64,000 bases of DNA, taken from positions 214,636,029-214,700,028 of the forward strand of contig JAUPFV010000002.1 of assembly GCA_036936605.1 (NCBI GenBank). Direction: 5' to 3'. The stretch is from Limnanthes douglasii subsp. nivea. Lineage: Eukaryota; Streptophyta; Magnoliopsida; Brassicales; Limnanthaceae. Position numbers and translations under genes: made by a program. Below are positions 23,051 through 32,924 of the stretch, one piece after another. Every line of letters begins with the position of its first letter. Position 1 is the first letter of the stretch. The notes beneath the pieces are model-generated. The model saw only the letters and a list, made by a program, of their open reading frames with translations, was not told the DNA's origin and searched no databases.

Positions 23051-24715
23051 AAGGATGAACATTGAGGTTTTAGAATTATAGGGACTTAATTCTAAAAGAA
23101 CATGAAACTTGGGGATGTGATTGAAATTAGTCCAAAAGTTCTTGGCGCCCGAATGATTGTAGGAAAAATTGTAGATTCAACTGATGTTGTTTCATTTTGC
23201 ATTTTCATTCTGTTTCTTTGCTGCCATATTACCGATACAATGATTGTACGAAGAATTATTTCGATATGAGTCTTGTATGGAGCTGACCATAACCAGGTTC
23301 TGAATAAGTGGACGAATGTCATGAATTTTCTTAGTTCAACCTTGAGAAGACCTGTGAAATAAGACCAAACACTCCAAACATATTTACATGAAACAAATAA
23401 ATGAGCTTTAGTTTCAGAACTTTGACAAAATTGGCACTTAGATACCAACTGTATATGTTTGGTTTGCATTATGGAATCAATTGGAAGTTTGTTTTTAAGA
23501 AGTCTCCAAGAAAGAAAAGAACATTTCCTTCGTGAAATCTGATTCCATAAGCCATCGAACACTGATGAGCAAGATCCAGATGTTCTTAAAGCATTAATAA
23601 TGTCTTTAATATTAAAAGAATTATCTGATGAGAGCTTCCACACTATTGTATCCTGCTTGGTTTCATCAATCTTTAATTTAGAAATAAGATTTATGTTATA
23701 CTCAGTAAGAAGAGAGAGAATTTTTGGTATGTTCCATAAAGAGTTAACCAGTGAACCCTTGAACCAAGTATTCCAGTTTGAAGAGAGAGAGAGATCAAAG
23801 GTGGTCTACCAAACCATTTGTCCAACGAAATATCCACTTTGCCTTTGCCAATGTTCCAAAAAACACTTTCTTCAGCAAATTCTTTAATCCTAGCAAGCCT
23901 TCTCCAAGTTTGAGATCCAGGTTTTGAGTAGTCAAGTTGGAGTGGGTGCCTTCACTTACAGTAAATATTGCGAATAAGTTTAGACCATATAGATAAATTT
24001 TCCCTATATCAGACCCATAGTTTACACGAAAATACATTTTGAATGTCATGGATGTTGTTAACATTAAGGCCTCCTTCCTTGAATGGTTTGCAGATTGACC
24101 TCCAAGATGACCAGTGAATTTTCTTATCTTCAATGCTGGAACCCCATAAGAACTTATTCAATAGATTTTCCATTTTGTTGATGACAGATGATGGCAACCA
24201 TCAACTTTGTAGCCAGTATATTGGAATAGGCATGAGCAAAGGTAAGTCTTCCTACATATGATAGTTTCTTACCTTCCTAGTTGGTGATTTTGTCCTTAAT
24301 TGTCTATAAGAGACATGAAATTAGCTGATTTATTATGTGGACTGAGAGTAATGCCAAGGTATGTTGTAGGTAGATAGAGAGTCTTGAAGTTTGATTGAAT
24401 TGTAAGAGTTTTCCTGCTTGTTTCAGTCATTCTCTTGCCAATAATTATCTGAGTTTTGTCTTTGTTAATAACTTGTTCCGAAGCTTCATAGTATTCCTGC
24501 AAGAAGCATCCTATTGTTTCTAAAGAAGTGGTTAAACCATTACTGAAAATCAACAAATTGTAAGCAAATGCAGGAATATGTATGTTTATATTTCCTCTGC
24601 ATGAGTCTCTTAGTGTTTTATCTAATTCAAACTTATTATTCAGCCCTCTAAACAAGATTTCTTCTGCCAGTATAAAAAAACTAGGAGATAGAAAATAAGA
24701 AACCTGATAAAAACA
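23050..24715 (-). pseudogene. LINE ORF2 C-terminal half, 5'-truncated, - strand
   Basis: On -, from about 24,690: LSPSFFILAEEILFRGLN (RT palm), FAYNLLIFSNG where the catalytic F-A-D-D box is expected, then INKDKTQIIIGKR and YLGITLSPHN. The thumb part at 24,197-24,009 reads MENLLNKFLWGSS and WSSWRSICKPFKEGGLNV. The open frame 23,643-23,092 is the zf-RVT-like domain (RRKCSFLSWRLLKNKLPID, CQFCQSSETKAHLF) and tail. The element lacks endonuclease and the RT N-terminus. The catalytic aspartate pair is destroyed. The left border of the large tandem duplication (24,504) falls inside this remnant. Confidence 0.85.
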
Positions 24716-25404
24716 GACATAAAACCTGACAATTTAGGATTTGAATGTATATGCATACCCTTAAATTAGAAAACAAATTAGGCTTAGATCATATTTATAT
24801 TTATGTATTCAAATTGATTTTGGATATTGAAATCACGTTTTTTATTAGTCTTTCGCCCTACGAGAGACAATTGTTATTTGGTCCGGATCGCAGTAAACAA
24901 AATTTTCCCTACAGATAGAAAACTACGCTTTGACAGGACACGATACTTTTCTACTATGGAAATTCTTTCACTTGTGGTATTGGCACTTGGCAGAGAACAA
25001 ATTGTATTTTGTTTTAACGATATTGGATTATTGGAAAGCTGGTAAACTCTTGTTCTATTTTCTTGTACGATAAAATATATTAAGACAAGTTGTGGGGGTG
25101 ACAGGTGTACTAACTAACATGGTAGGTTTGTCTTTCGTCTGTCGTCTAATCGAGGAGGTTGCGCCAGAAAATGAAAAGTTAGTACCAGAACAGAGACCTA
25201 GCACTCATATAGTTTTAATTGTAGAATAGTTTACATGCACATGTTTCGATTAACCGATCTATATTCTGAAGAAGAATGAGAAACAAAGGTTGTCTATCAA
25301 AGGAAGTTGTTCAATCGGGAGATGATTTTTATTTCCAAAATTTATTTTTGGATGATATTTGCGATAGTCGAATTACTATTTTTATTATTCAAGATTTTAT
25401 AAAG
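24716..25404. other. Spacer, no gene recognised
   Basis: A 72-codon open frame at 24,827-25,045 has no family I recognise and no supporting context; I treat it as chance. The rest is AT-rich. Confidence 0.4.
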
Positions 25405-25408
25405 TTAA

Positions 25409-25475
25409 CGACGTGTTATTATAGTTTTTGGCCAAAGTTATATTGAAATTTTTTTGGCTATAATAAGATTCCAAA
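25409..25475 (-). repeat. Left terminal repeat of element A
   Basis: Its reverse complement starts 'ttggaatcttattatagcc' and aligns loosely with the right end of element B (32,716 on, 'ttgggatctcattatagct'), including a repeated 'ttataataa/attataac' motif. Similarity is moderate, so the border is approximate. Confidence 0.45.
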
Positions 25476-25819
25476 ATCAGAGGTTTTTTTTCCACTTTAT
25501 GTGAAATGATCTATTTACTCTTTTTTTATATAATACGATTTTTTCAACCAAGAAACAAATTTTTTTTTCTTCTTCTATAACTAACTTTCTCTCTTTTATT
25601 AACCTATCACCCCAAAAAACACCAAAATCCATGGATTTGAGCGAATTGAATAATGATTTTAGCTGTAATATGAAAATAATGATTTTAGCTGCAATATGAA
25701 CGATTTTGCGTCAGAGGAGGAGAAAACTTTGACAGACCATATCGAAACACAAGTTAAGGTATTTTTCGAGATTTTTAAGCTTTCAGTGCAAATATCCACA
25801 TGTTGCGCCATAATAGTGC

Positions 25820-25960
25820 CGACTTGCGAACCCAGATTTCATGTATTTCCATCTTCTTCATGTCAAATTCGCGAGCAGGGTTCTCGTAATTTTGACGAGA
25901 TCGCAAATAGTACCTTTGCAGATTTTTCAAAATAACCGAAACTGTGCTCGCGATTTTGAC
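25820..25960. repeat. 'tcgcga/gcgaac' motif cluster at the 5' side of the transposase gene
   Basis: Contains 'ttgcgaaccc', 'attcgcgagcaggg', 'gatcgcaaat' and 'gctcgcgatttt'. It resembles the clusters at 28,315-28,450 and 32,205-32,345. Confidence 0.5.
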
Positions 25961-26590
25961 AAATTAGTAAAGAAACAGACGAGAGTCTCGAGTTGTTTTT
26001 CGTACATCCTAAAATCATTGGTTTATTGCGCACTTTTTCTCAAGTTCTTATAATGGATAGCATGTATAAGACAACAAGGTATAAGATGCATTTGCTAGAA
26101 ATAGTTGATCAAACTTCAACGAAGAAGACGTTTTGTGTCGCTTTTGTTTTTTTAGCTTCGAGAATCAAAAGAACTACACTTGGGGATTGAGAGTTCTAAG
26201 GAACATGTTGACGAACATCATGTGCGTATTGTCTAATATTACTGTCACCAATAAGGAGTTGGCTTTAATGAACGCTATCGATGATATATTTCCGGATGCC
26301 ACTCATATGTTATGCACTTGGCATATTAATATGAACATTTTCTCTTATGATAGGATAGTTTTGCCAAATTCGGACATGGCGGATGAGTTCATAGAATTTT
26401 ATCAAAAGGTTGCATATTCGGCCACGCTCGAAGGTTATAACAAAAATATTACCGAGTTACACCACACGTACGCATTTTGTCCAAGGGTTGTCGATTACGT
26501 GATGAAGCAATTGATAGAAAATTATGGTCACAAATTTCTCAATATCCCCACGAACAAATTTAAACATTTGGGCAATCAAAGTAGGAATCG

Positions 26591-26670
26591 GTGAGTTATA
26601 CTACCATCTCCATACATTAGTTTTTAATATTAAATGTTAGACTTCTAATTTATTTTATCTTACGTTATAG
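26591..26670 (+). other. Spliceable intron in the transposase remnant (copy 1)
   Basis: The boundaries are cg|gtgagt and ttatag|ggcggag. Removing the 80 bp restores the conserved transposase wording N-R-A-E-S-A-H across the junction. Confidence 0.8.
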
Positions 26671-28314
26671 GGCGGAGAGTGCTCACTCGAGCCTCAAATG
26701 GACAATCGTCACTAGTCTATGCATATTTGAGAAATTTTAGAAAAATGTTCATGCATTGCTTACCGCCCAACACTCTAACATTTTTAAATCGTTCGAGCGT
26801 AGTACGTTTTGTCCAAGAAACTGAACTAGGAGGTTAATACGGCTATCTATAAGGAAATCAAAGGTAAACTTTCATGTACGACTATAGAAGTAATAGAGAA
26901 AAATCTGAAAATGGCCTTGGAAATATGGTTCACTCCTGGAATGTGTGGTTGTGTTATAAGGAAAACGCATAATTTACCGTGTGCATGCGAGTTACCTTTG
27001 ATTTGTAAAGAAGGTAGGCGATTCAAAATGATGATTGTGATGTTTATTATAGTAATTTAAAGATCAAAGCTAAGGATGAGGTTGGTACGGAAGATGAGCT
27101 TACGAGAAAACTCTCCTTAATAAATACCACCATCTGTGGTTACGGTGCACATGTCCAAGATCACGTCATAAATAGGATGATGCGAATCCTATATCCCGCT
27201 AGAAGTCATGTTTTGGAACCTAAGGAGCCGGTTGTCACTAAAGGTAGCTAATCAAGAATTTTTAGTACCAAAAACCAAAGCGAAAGCCAAATACAAGGCT
27301 CAACCACAACCAAATAAGGAGAGAGTGATTCGATCAAAACAATCGTTTAAGAAAAAATATTTTAGGGCTATAAGAGTTGGTTCCCCAACTATTCTCATGA
27401 GTATATTTCTAGCATCGAAGATGTGTCTCCTGACGGTAATTGCGGATTTTGGGTCGTTTCTTTAATCATCTATGGTAAGTCAGATTCATGGGACCAAGTT
27501 AGACGGGATTTGATCTCCGAATTGCAAGATCAACGCGATCTATAGGAGAGAAGTTTTTGATGGTTCATAGCGTGTAGATAATCTAGTAAAAAGGTTGGAC
27601 ATTTTAAAAGTGGATGGTAATGGTAATCGGCATTGGATGACGTTACCCGACTACGACTTAGTGATATCCACTAGATATCAGTGTATCGTATACCATGTAT
27701 CCCTCCACAAATCCTACATGTACCTACCTCTATGCAGTATACCTCATCGATCGTATCCTAACATGGAAGTTGTTATAGGTTTCGTACATGGTAACCATTT
27801 TGTGAAAGTATGTATATCAATGAATCCCTTAATATTATATCTCATTTTGTGATTGAATATTTATCTTAATTTTCTTTGTATAGGTTGTGTTGAATGAACC
27901 ACTTCCATAAATCTATCCTACTTGGTTTCCGTTTTGCACCAACGAATCCGTAACCGGTTGGGCAATACCGCTCGAAAAACGATTCAAAAAACATAACTAA
28001 ATCAAGCCTGCCTAACCATCGACCGTACATTAAGAGCCACCACATGTCTACGATTTGAGCGGAGACCAATGATTTTGTAGACGCGTTGCTAGTTTTTTTC
28101 TATCGCATTATGAATACTTTATTTGAATTTTATCATCGTTGTAATTTATTGTAACACAATTTATTTATTTTGATACTTCCACGTTTTTCATTATTATAAA
28201 CATTACTTTTGTTTTTAATTCATGTAGAGAATTTGGGACAGTTTCATCCAAATTGCATTAAAGAATGGCTAAAACACGGTGTAGAGATAAAATTACGAAT
28301 ACATGATTAACAAT

Positions 28315-28450
28315 CTTGTACAAATCGCGAACCCAGAACGCCCAATTTTGTCCAAATTACGAAACTTGTGTTTGCGATTTGCACGTCATTGGGCACTCTG
28401 TGTTCGCGAACTTGGCAAAACCACAAACTCTGTGTTCGCGAACCCTATTG
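28315..28450. repeat. 'cgcgaac' motif cluster 3' of the OTU region
   Basis: Has 'atcgcgaaccca', 'gtgttcgcgaac' twice, and 'tttgcgatttgcacgtca'. Reverse-complemented, it aligns with 32,205-32,345: GCGAACAC, then GTGCCC, then ATGC or GTGC, then AATCGC in both. Confidence 0.6.
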
Positions 28451-28809
28451 GAAATATTGCAAACTTTCATTTTTTGTACGTTTCCGAGTTCCAAACTCAA
28501 GTTTTTTTGGACTAATAGTATACTAGAGTCATTTAACGCCATTACTGAAAAAATGAGCGAAAAAAAATTCTTCTCAAATTATGTCTAAAAACAACTTAAA
28601 AGTAGCTTCAAACTGAAAAAAGTACGCCATAAATCAAAAAAATTAAAACAAAATTGACAGAAAATCATACTTAAACAAGAACTGAGCAAAACATTAACTC
28701 AAACAAGAACTAATGGAATTATGTTCAATAACTCATAGTAAACGAAGTTTTTTTTATCATGCTAGTTCCATTTCATCAACTTCTTTTCTTCTTTCGCAAT
28801 CTGGTAGTC
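28451..28809. other. Non-coding interior of element A
   Basis: AT-rich sequence with no recognised gene, lying between the 'cgcgaac' cluster and the Myb/SANT-like ORF. Confidence 0.4.
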
Positions 28810-29180
28810 CTACGCATCAACACACATTTCATCTTCCTTAATGGTAACAATGTCAGAATGGACATGATCCAACTGATCCTCCGTTAAAGTATGAGTAAGT
28901 TGGCAGTTGAACATGTTAAACGCAACATGATGTTCCAACTCATTGAGGTCGGAAACCAGATGTACACAAAATTTCATCAAAATAGACCACCTAGCTTTCA
29001 CCTCATCCAAAATGCCTTGAAATCTTAGGCGGTTAGACACCATTCCTACCATATAGGAAATAAATATGGCATAGCATTGCCTCACAATAGTGTTTACCCT
29101 ATTCTTGCTTGTAGGTTTTACCTACTTCGATAGATGCTTTCATCAAATATTCATCTTCTAATTCAGTCCAAAGAGACCTT
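28810..29180 (-). pseudogene. Myb/SANT-like ORF of element A (copy 1)
   Basis: On -, about 29,180-29,100 reads WTELEDEYLMKASIEVGKTYK, a stop, then CEAMLCHIYFLYGRNGV; a frame change leads to NRLRFQGILDEVKARWSIL, LVSDLNELEHHVAFNMF and LTEDQLDHVHSDIVTIKEDE, ending at 28,810. The Trp-rich, acidic-led opening and R/K-x-x-W end resemble trihelix or Myb/SANT-like proteins, but I could not confirm the fold. It is clearly related to the ORF at 29,585-30,028 in element B, which faces it across the A/B junction. One stop and one frameshift break it. Confidence 0.5.
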
Positions 29181-29367
29181 TTGTATCATTTATTTTTAGT
29201 TTATCTGTTAATGGTTAGAGAACGTTTATTTATTGACCATTTTGTCTTTATATAACATAATCCAAGTAGATCAATCAATACACGACACAAGATAAGGATA
29301 ACATAATCCAAGTAGACCAATAATTTTGTGACACTTAATAGATACAAAATTACAGACATCTTGACGA

Positions 29368-29417
29368 GGATCATTATAAGCTATGTGAGTTAGATCAGGG
29401 TCTCATTATAGCGTAGG
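29368..29417 (+). repeat. Right terminal repeat of element A
   Basis: Reads 'ggatcattataagctatgtg' and later 'gggtctcattatagcg'. It aligns directly with the right end of element B (32,721 on: 'gatctcattatagctaaatg', then 'ggtctcattataacgg') apart from a short insertion. Confidence 0.6.
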
Positions 29418-29426
29418 ATTCATATC

Positions 29427-29470
29427 CCTTTTAAAAGATACCTCACCTCGCTAAAATGAGACCCAATATC
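29427..29470 (-). repeat. Left terminal inverted repeat of element B
   Basis: Its reverse complement reads 'atattgggtctcattttagc' then 'gaggtgaggtatc'. It matches the right end at 32,714 ('atattgggatctcattatag' then 'ctaaatgaggtctc') with few changes. Confidence 0.7.
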
Positions 29471-29486
29471 AACTCTCGCCTAAAAA

Positions 29487-29577
29487 ACAACTACCGCAAA
29501 ATGCGACTCCGGCAAAAAAACAAATCCTGCCAAAATCGACTCCCGCCTATTAAAAACAACTACCGCAAAATGCGACT
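29487..29577. repeat. Subterminal direct repeat pair in element B
   Basis: The 22-bp segment containing 'ctaccgcaaaatgcgact' occurs at 29,487-29,508 and 29,556-29,577, 69 bp apart, directly inside the left end. It is a candidate transposase-binding site by position only. Confidence 0.8.
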
Positions 29578-29584
29578 TTTAGAG

Positions 29585-30028
29585 ATGGATTTCAATGTCG
29601 ATGAAGACTATTAGTTGCTTCAAGCGGTGAAGGTTGCCCGCCGAGAGATTTCCAAAAATACGAGCGCTGTTTTTTCCGATATGGTCCTATGTATGATGTA
29701 TTTGAATTATGTCCGCTCAGGAACAACAGGTCTTGTTGCGCACAATCGTGACGAAATCAAACGGAGGTACATTTTTGTCAAATCGCTCTAGCGTTTATTG
29801 TTCATGCCATTTAAAATTAAGCAAGAAGCGACATCCGTTTGGAACATGATGGTGGTAGAATACATCACTAGGGATATGCTAGCATATCTGGAGGATATGA
29901 TTGTAGCAAGAGAGGAGGTGATGATGTTGAAGACAACATGGGATATAACTTCGAATACTGAGTATTCTGCTTTCTTCGGTTGTGTATTTAGTTTTCATGT
30001 TCCGATAAGTTGTTGTTTGATTTTGTGA
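29585..30028 (+). pseudogene. Myb/SANT-like ORF of element B (copy 1)
   Basis: Reads MDFNVDEDY, a stop, LLQAVKVARREISKN, MVLCMMYLNYVRSG, DEIKRRYIFVKSL, a stop, then TSVWNMMVVEYITRDMLAYL and EDMIVAREEVM. It aligns over its length with the element A ORF: EDEYLMKAS against DEDY.LLQAV, MLCHIYF against VLCMMYL, DEVKARW against DEIKRRY, and the closing EDQLDHV..KEDEM against RDMLAYL..REEVM. Function is unknown. By position it could encode an accessory DNA-binding protein. Confidence 0.5.
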
Positions 30029-30315
30029 TTTTCTTATATGTTGCTTTAGTTTTTATGTGTTTCTAAGTTATTGTTTGGGTCAGATATTGTTTATGTTCAA
30101 CTATCTTACTTTGTACGCACCTATTTAAAGTCAAAATTTATTTTGTTTTTGTTGTGTTCAAATTACATAAGATACATAACAACATAAAATGATACAATAA
30201 CATAGGATTTGCAAGTAAAATTTAACCCAGAAAGAGCAAACATAAAGTAAATCACAAGATAGTCAAGAAAAATCCACAAAATAGTCATATAATACAAGTC
30301 ATGCAATACAAGTCA
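30029..30315. other. Non-coding interior of element B
   Basis: No coding homology seen between the Myb/SANT-like ORF and the end of the PMD gene. Confidence 0.4.
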
Positions 30316-32058
30316 CTAAATTACTCTCTTGGTACTGAGGCACCATCGCCGAACACTCCTCCATAGACCGAGCATCTCATCCATACTCATCGCAGATAAT
30401 CTCAAATGGGCATCAATAACACGATCAACCAAGTCATATAACCATTCCTGGTAAGTCATCATTCTCGGGGTCTCTGCAACATATGGATAAGATGACTCGC
30501 ACTCGGGATCAACAAAGGTGTACCAAAGATGATCTTGGACATATAAACCATATAGAGATGTCATAATTAGGCGACCTATAACATACGAGTCACCATGAAT
30601 CCTCGGATCAACGGCGTGCGACTGCCATGCTCTCCATCTAGTCTCATCCCACAAATAACGCATGTTAACACGCCTTATTCTATATGGCGGTAAAATAGGT
30701 CGCAGTGTAGTGGATAATACGCCTCAACTATGTTTGCTGTCTTCAGCGTATGGTCTATCCAGGCCACATCGTAGAAAGGGAAATGCTCGCGTATATGCTC
30801 GTACAACATGAACCACACCCACAAGATAAATAGTACACCAAGTAATAATCAAAGAATGATTGAACAATAAATAAAAATAAAAACGTTGTAACATACATTA
30901 TGCTCTCTCAACGAAGATAGTGTATGTCGGGTATTGATATGAGTCTCATCATCTGTGCGAAAAGGTGGAGGTTTGTATCTGCATAAAGTCGGCATATAAG
31001 GATGGTAGAGACTGTTGACTATAGTCATAAATGGGGGAAGTGACCATAGATCCACGTCTCCATCAAAGAAATAAATACAGTAAACCCCGACATGATGTGT
31101 ATGGACGATTTGCCTAGCTGGTGATACAACTGATTTAATAAATGATGGCCTTAATTATATCTAACTGATGCCCTGTAGTTCTCTACAAACTGCAAGTAAC
31201 CCAAGGAAATATTGTTCCCCGTCTTGTTCGTCACAACATAATAACCTAGCATGTGGAGCAAATAACCCCTCGTGACACACACCACCATAACATCAATAAT
31301 ATAGACTCATCCATAAAAAAATCCCGAATGTACACCTCACACAAAAACTATACCATACCGATCTAACACTACCAACCTTGTTTTTCTCTAACTCTCTCCT
31401 AAGAAGATCGATGGGTATACCTAGTGAACTAGAATACCAAGCTACACGTTGACCATCACTAGGAAAATTTTGAAGGTCAAAACCCTCACCTGTAACCAGA
31501 AGACCAGTGATAGGGTGAACGTTGTCTAATGTGACCATCATCTCACCGAATGAGAAATGGAAGCTGTGGGTGTCCATATGTCACGTCTCGAAAAACGCAT
31601 CAACTAAGAGCACGTTGGTAGACCAATGCTCAAAGCAGTCAATGAGGGGAGAAAAGAAAGACATCATAACCTGCTCTCTCACCTTGCTCTGACCAGTAAG
31701 ATCCCATTCACGAGGGGTACCATACATCGTGTATCACCGCATGGGTCGATGAACCTACATAATATTTAAGTAAATTAAACAATATATAAAATAAAATTTA
31801 CTATACGTTAAACCAATCCTAACTTACCTCGCCCTTAAAGACGTTATATGCTTCGTGAAGTCTGTAGTCCGGATAAATATTCGGCAGATGAGGATTCACT
31901 CTCTGTAATCGCTGATCCAGAGTCACATGCATAAGGGAAACTACAGGCGTAATAATATTGGTGCGACACTGATGTGAAGTAGGTTCATGTTTCTCGGTGT
32001 CGATGGCATCAGAATTTGATCCTAATCCATGAACATGAGTACGCTCTCTACAAGGCAT
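30316..32058 (-). pseudogene. Plant mobile domain (PMD / MAIN-like) gene with introns (copy 1)
   Basis: On -, exon 1 (32,058-31,828) starts MPCRERTHVHGLGSNSDAID and ends near YRLHEAYNVFKGE. An intron with GTAAGT..TAG ends (31,827-31,755) leads to TPREWDLTGQSKVREQV, FFSPLIDCFEHWSTN, and the PMD signature THSFHFSFGEMMVTLDNV with ITGLLVTGEGFDL (31,577-31,293). A likely further intron joins to GYYVVTNKTGNNISLGYL and LLNQLYHQL, then METWIYGHFP. The last part (30,663-30,316) reads MRYLWDETRWRAWQSHAV. This is the order of PF10536-type proteins. In-frame stops occur before MDTHS and in the third part. PMD host proteins act in silencing; a role here is unknown. Confidence 0.75.
31755..31827 (-). other. 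Spliceable intron 1 of the PMD gene (copy 1)
   Basis: On -, gcgag|gtaagttagg opens and attatgtag|gttcatcg closes a 73-bp intron; splicing joins the first exon to VHRPMR, the expected PMD continuation. Confidence 0.7.
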
Positions 32059-32204
32059 GCTGAAAATGAAAACAACATATTGTTATATACCAAAACAAAG
32101 CCAAAACAATTTCACAACACCCTTCTTTATATTTAGATGGAAGACATAAACTTGCGCAATGAATAACCAAGTCAATTTGAGGTGTACTATGCTTAATTTA
32201 ATGA

Positions 32205-32345
32205 AACATGCTAAATCGCGAACACTATGTGCCCAAATCATGCAAAATCGCGAATACTGTGTTTGCAATTTGGGGGTCCAAAACTCGTAAAATTGCGAAC
32301 ACAGGTGCCCAGTGTGGGCGAATTTGCTCGATCCAGAAACCTGCA
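32205..32345. repeat. 'cgcgaac' motif cluster 5' of the PMD gene
   Basis: Contains 'aaatcgcgaacactatgtgc', 'aaatcgcgaatactgtg' and 'attgcgaacacagg'. It matches the reverse complement of the cluster at 28,315-28,450 and lies just upstream of the PMD start, as the cluster at 25,820 lies inside the 5' side of the transposase gene. Confidence 0.6.
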
Positions 32346-32713
32346 TAACTCGATACCCATGAACCCAAATCCTTCAAAACTCAACCAAATTCATAAAAAA
32401 ATACCAAAATGTCGAAATGACTTAACTGACATATACCTATGAGTAGCTTTCAAAAAACAATAAGAACAATCATAGGAAAATTCGAGTTTTAAGGCAGAAA
32501 CTAAAACTCTAAATATCATTAATAATACCTAACTGAATTCTAAAATAATTATACCAATAAGTAGAGAATTCACACCTTAACGCGTTTATAATTATGGATT
32601 TGAGAAATCTTGCATTTTTGGTTCGAAGAATTCGAGAGATTTTAGGTTAGAGAAGAGAGAAAAGAGAGATAATGGCTGAAAAATGGTTAATCTATCAAGG
32701 GTATTTCAGTAAA

Positions 32714-32796
32714 ATATTGGGATCTCATTATAGCTAAATGAGGTCTCATTATAACGGAGTCTCGTTATAATAAAAACGGGTCTCAATATAGTCTTG
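32714..32796 (+). repeat. Right terminal inverted repeat of element B
   Basis: Four spaced copies of a 'tctcattata'-like motif: 'gatctcattatag', 'ggtctcattataac', 'agtctcgttataat' and 'ggtctcaatatag'. It pairs with 29,427-29,470 and resembles both ends of element A. Confidence 0.65.
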
Positions 32797-32924
32797 CCCT
32801 TATATTTTAATGAGTTTGCATTTTCAAGTGCATTTTTTTGTTGTTTTTATGGAATTTGTCAAGATAATTAATTAATCGTGATATTGGTTATTTAAAAATT
32901 GTTTGGATTTTTTATTGATCATTT

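Larger units (their letters stand above)
25696..28080 (+). pseudogene. MURA-type transposase with C-terminal OTU-like protease (copy 1)
   Basis: The MULE transposase core reads LFFVHPKIIGLLRTF and LIMDSMYKTTRYKMHLLE (25,993-26,190), then a frame change and VTNKELALMNAIDDIFPDA and CTWHINMN (26,133-26,594). The first catalytic Asp (LIMD) is kept; the second position, usually V-T-D, is VTN. A GT..AG intron at 26,591-26,670 joins NR to AESAHSSLKW. A SWIM-like CGCVIRKTHNLPCACEL follows (about 26,940-26,990). The OTU-like part has SPDGNCGFW (27,426-27,452), SDSWDQVRRDLISEL, and HGNHFVKV before a second intron (27,808-27,883), then VVLNEPLP and TGWAIPLEKRFKK. Asp, Cys and His of the OTU active site are present. 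Internal stops make it dead. Confidence 0.85.
25405..29425 (+). mobile_element. Element A: MULE with transposase-OTU gene (copy 1)
   Basis: A ~4-kb unit with related inverted ends at 25,409-25,475 and 29,368-29,417. It carries a MURA-type transposase joined to an OTU-like protease on + and a Myb/SANT-like ORF on -. MULEs are cut-and-paste DNA transposons. I did not find a clean 9-bp target-site duplication. The right end abuts element B. Confidence 0.65.
29427..32800 (-). mobile_element. Element B: TIR-bounded element carrying a PMD gene (copy 1)
   Basis: A ~3.4-kb unit with inverted ends at 29,427-29,470 and 32,714-32,796. Inside are a Myb/SANT-like ORF on + next to the left end and a plant mobile domain gene on - reading in from the right. 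No transposase was seen. PMD genes are known to occur both as host genes and within plant transposons, including MULEs. Terminal similarity to element A suggests one family. Confidence 0.6.

Noticed and set aside
24827..25045. 72-codon frame shared by both copies (also 46,041-46,259)
   Set aside because: Its presence in both copies only reflects the recent duplication; no homology or splice context supports a gene.
27866..28069. - strand 67-codon frame
   Set aside because: It lies antisense to the last exon of the OTU-like region, whose + strand wording is the recognisable one.
28357..28542. Overlapping + and - frames of 60-90 codons
   Set aside because: They are read through the 'cgcgaac' motif cluster in several frames at once, as expected of a CG-rich repeat with few stops.
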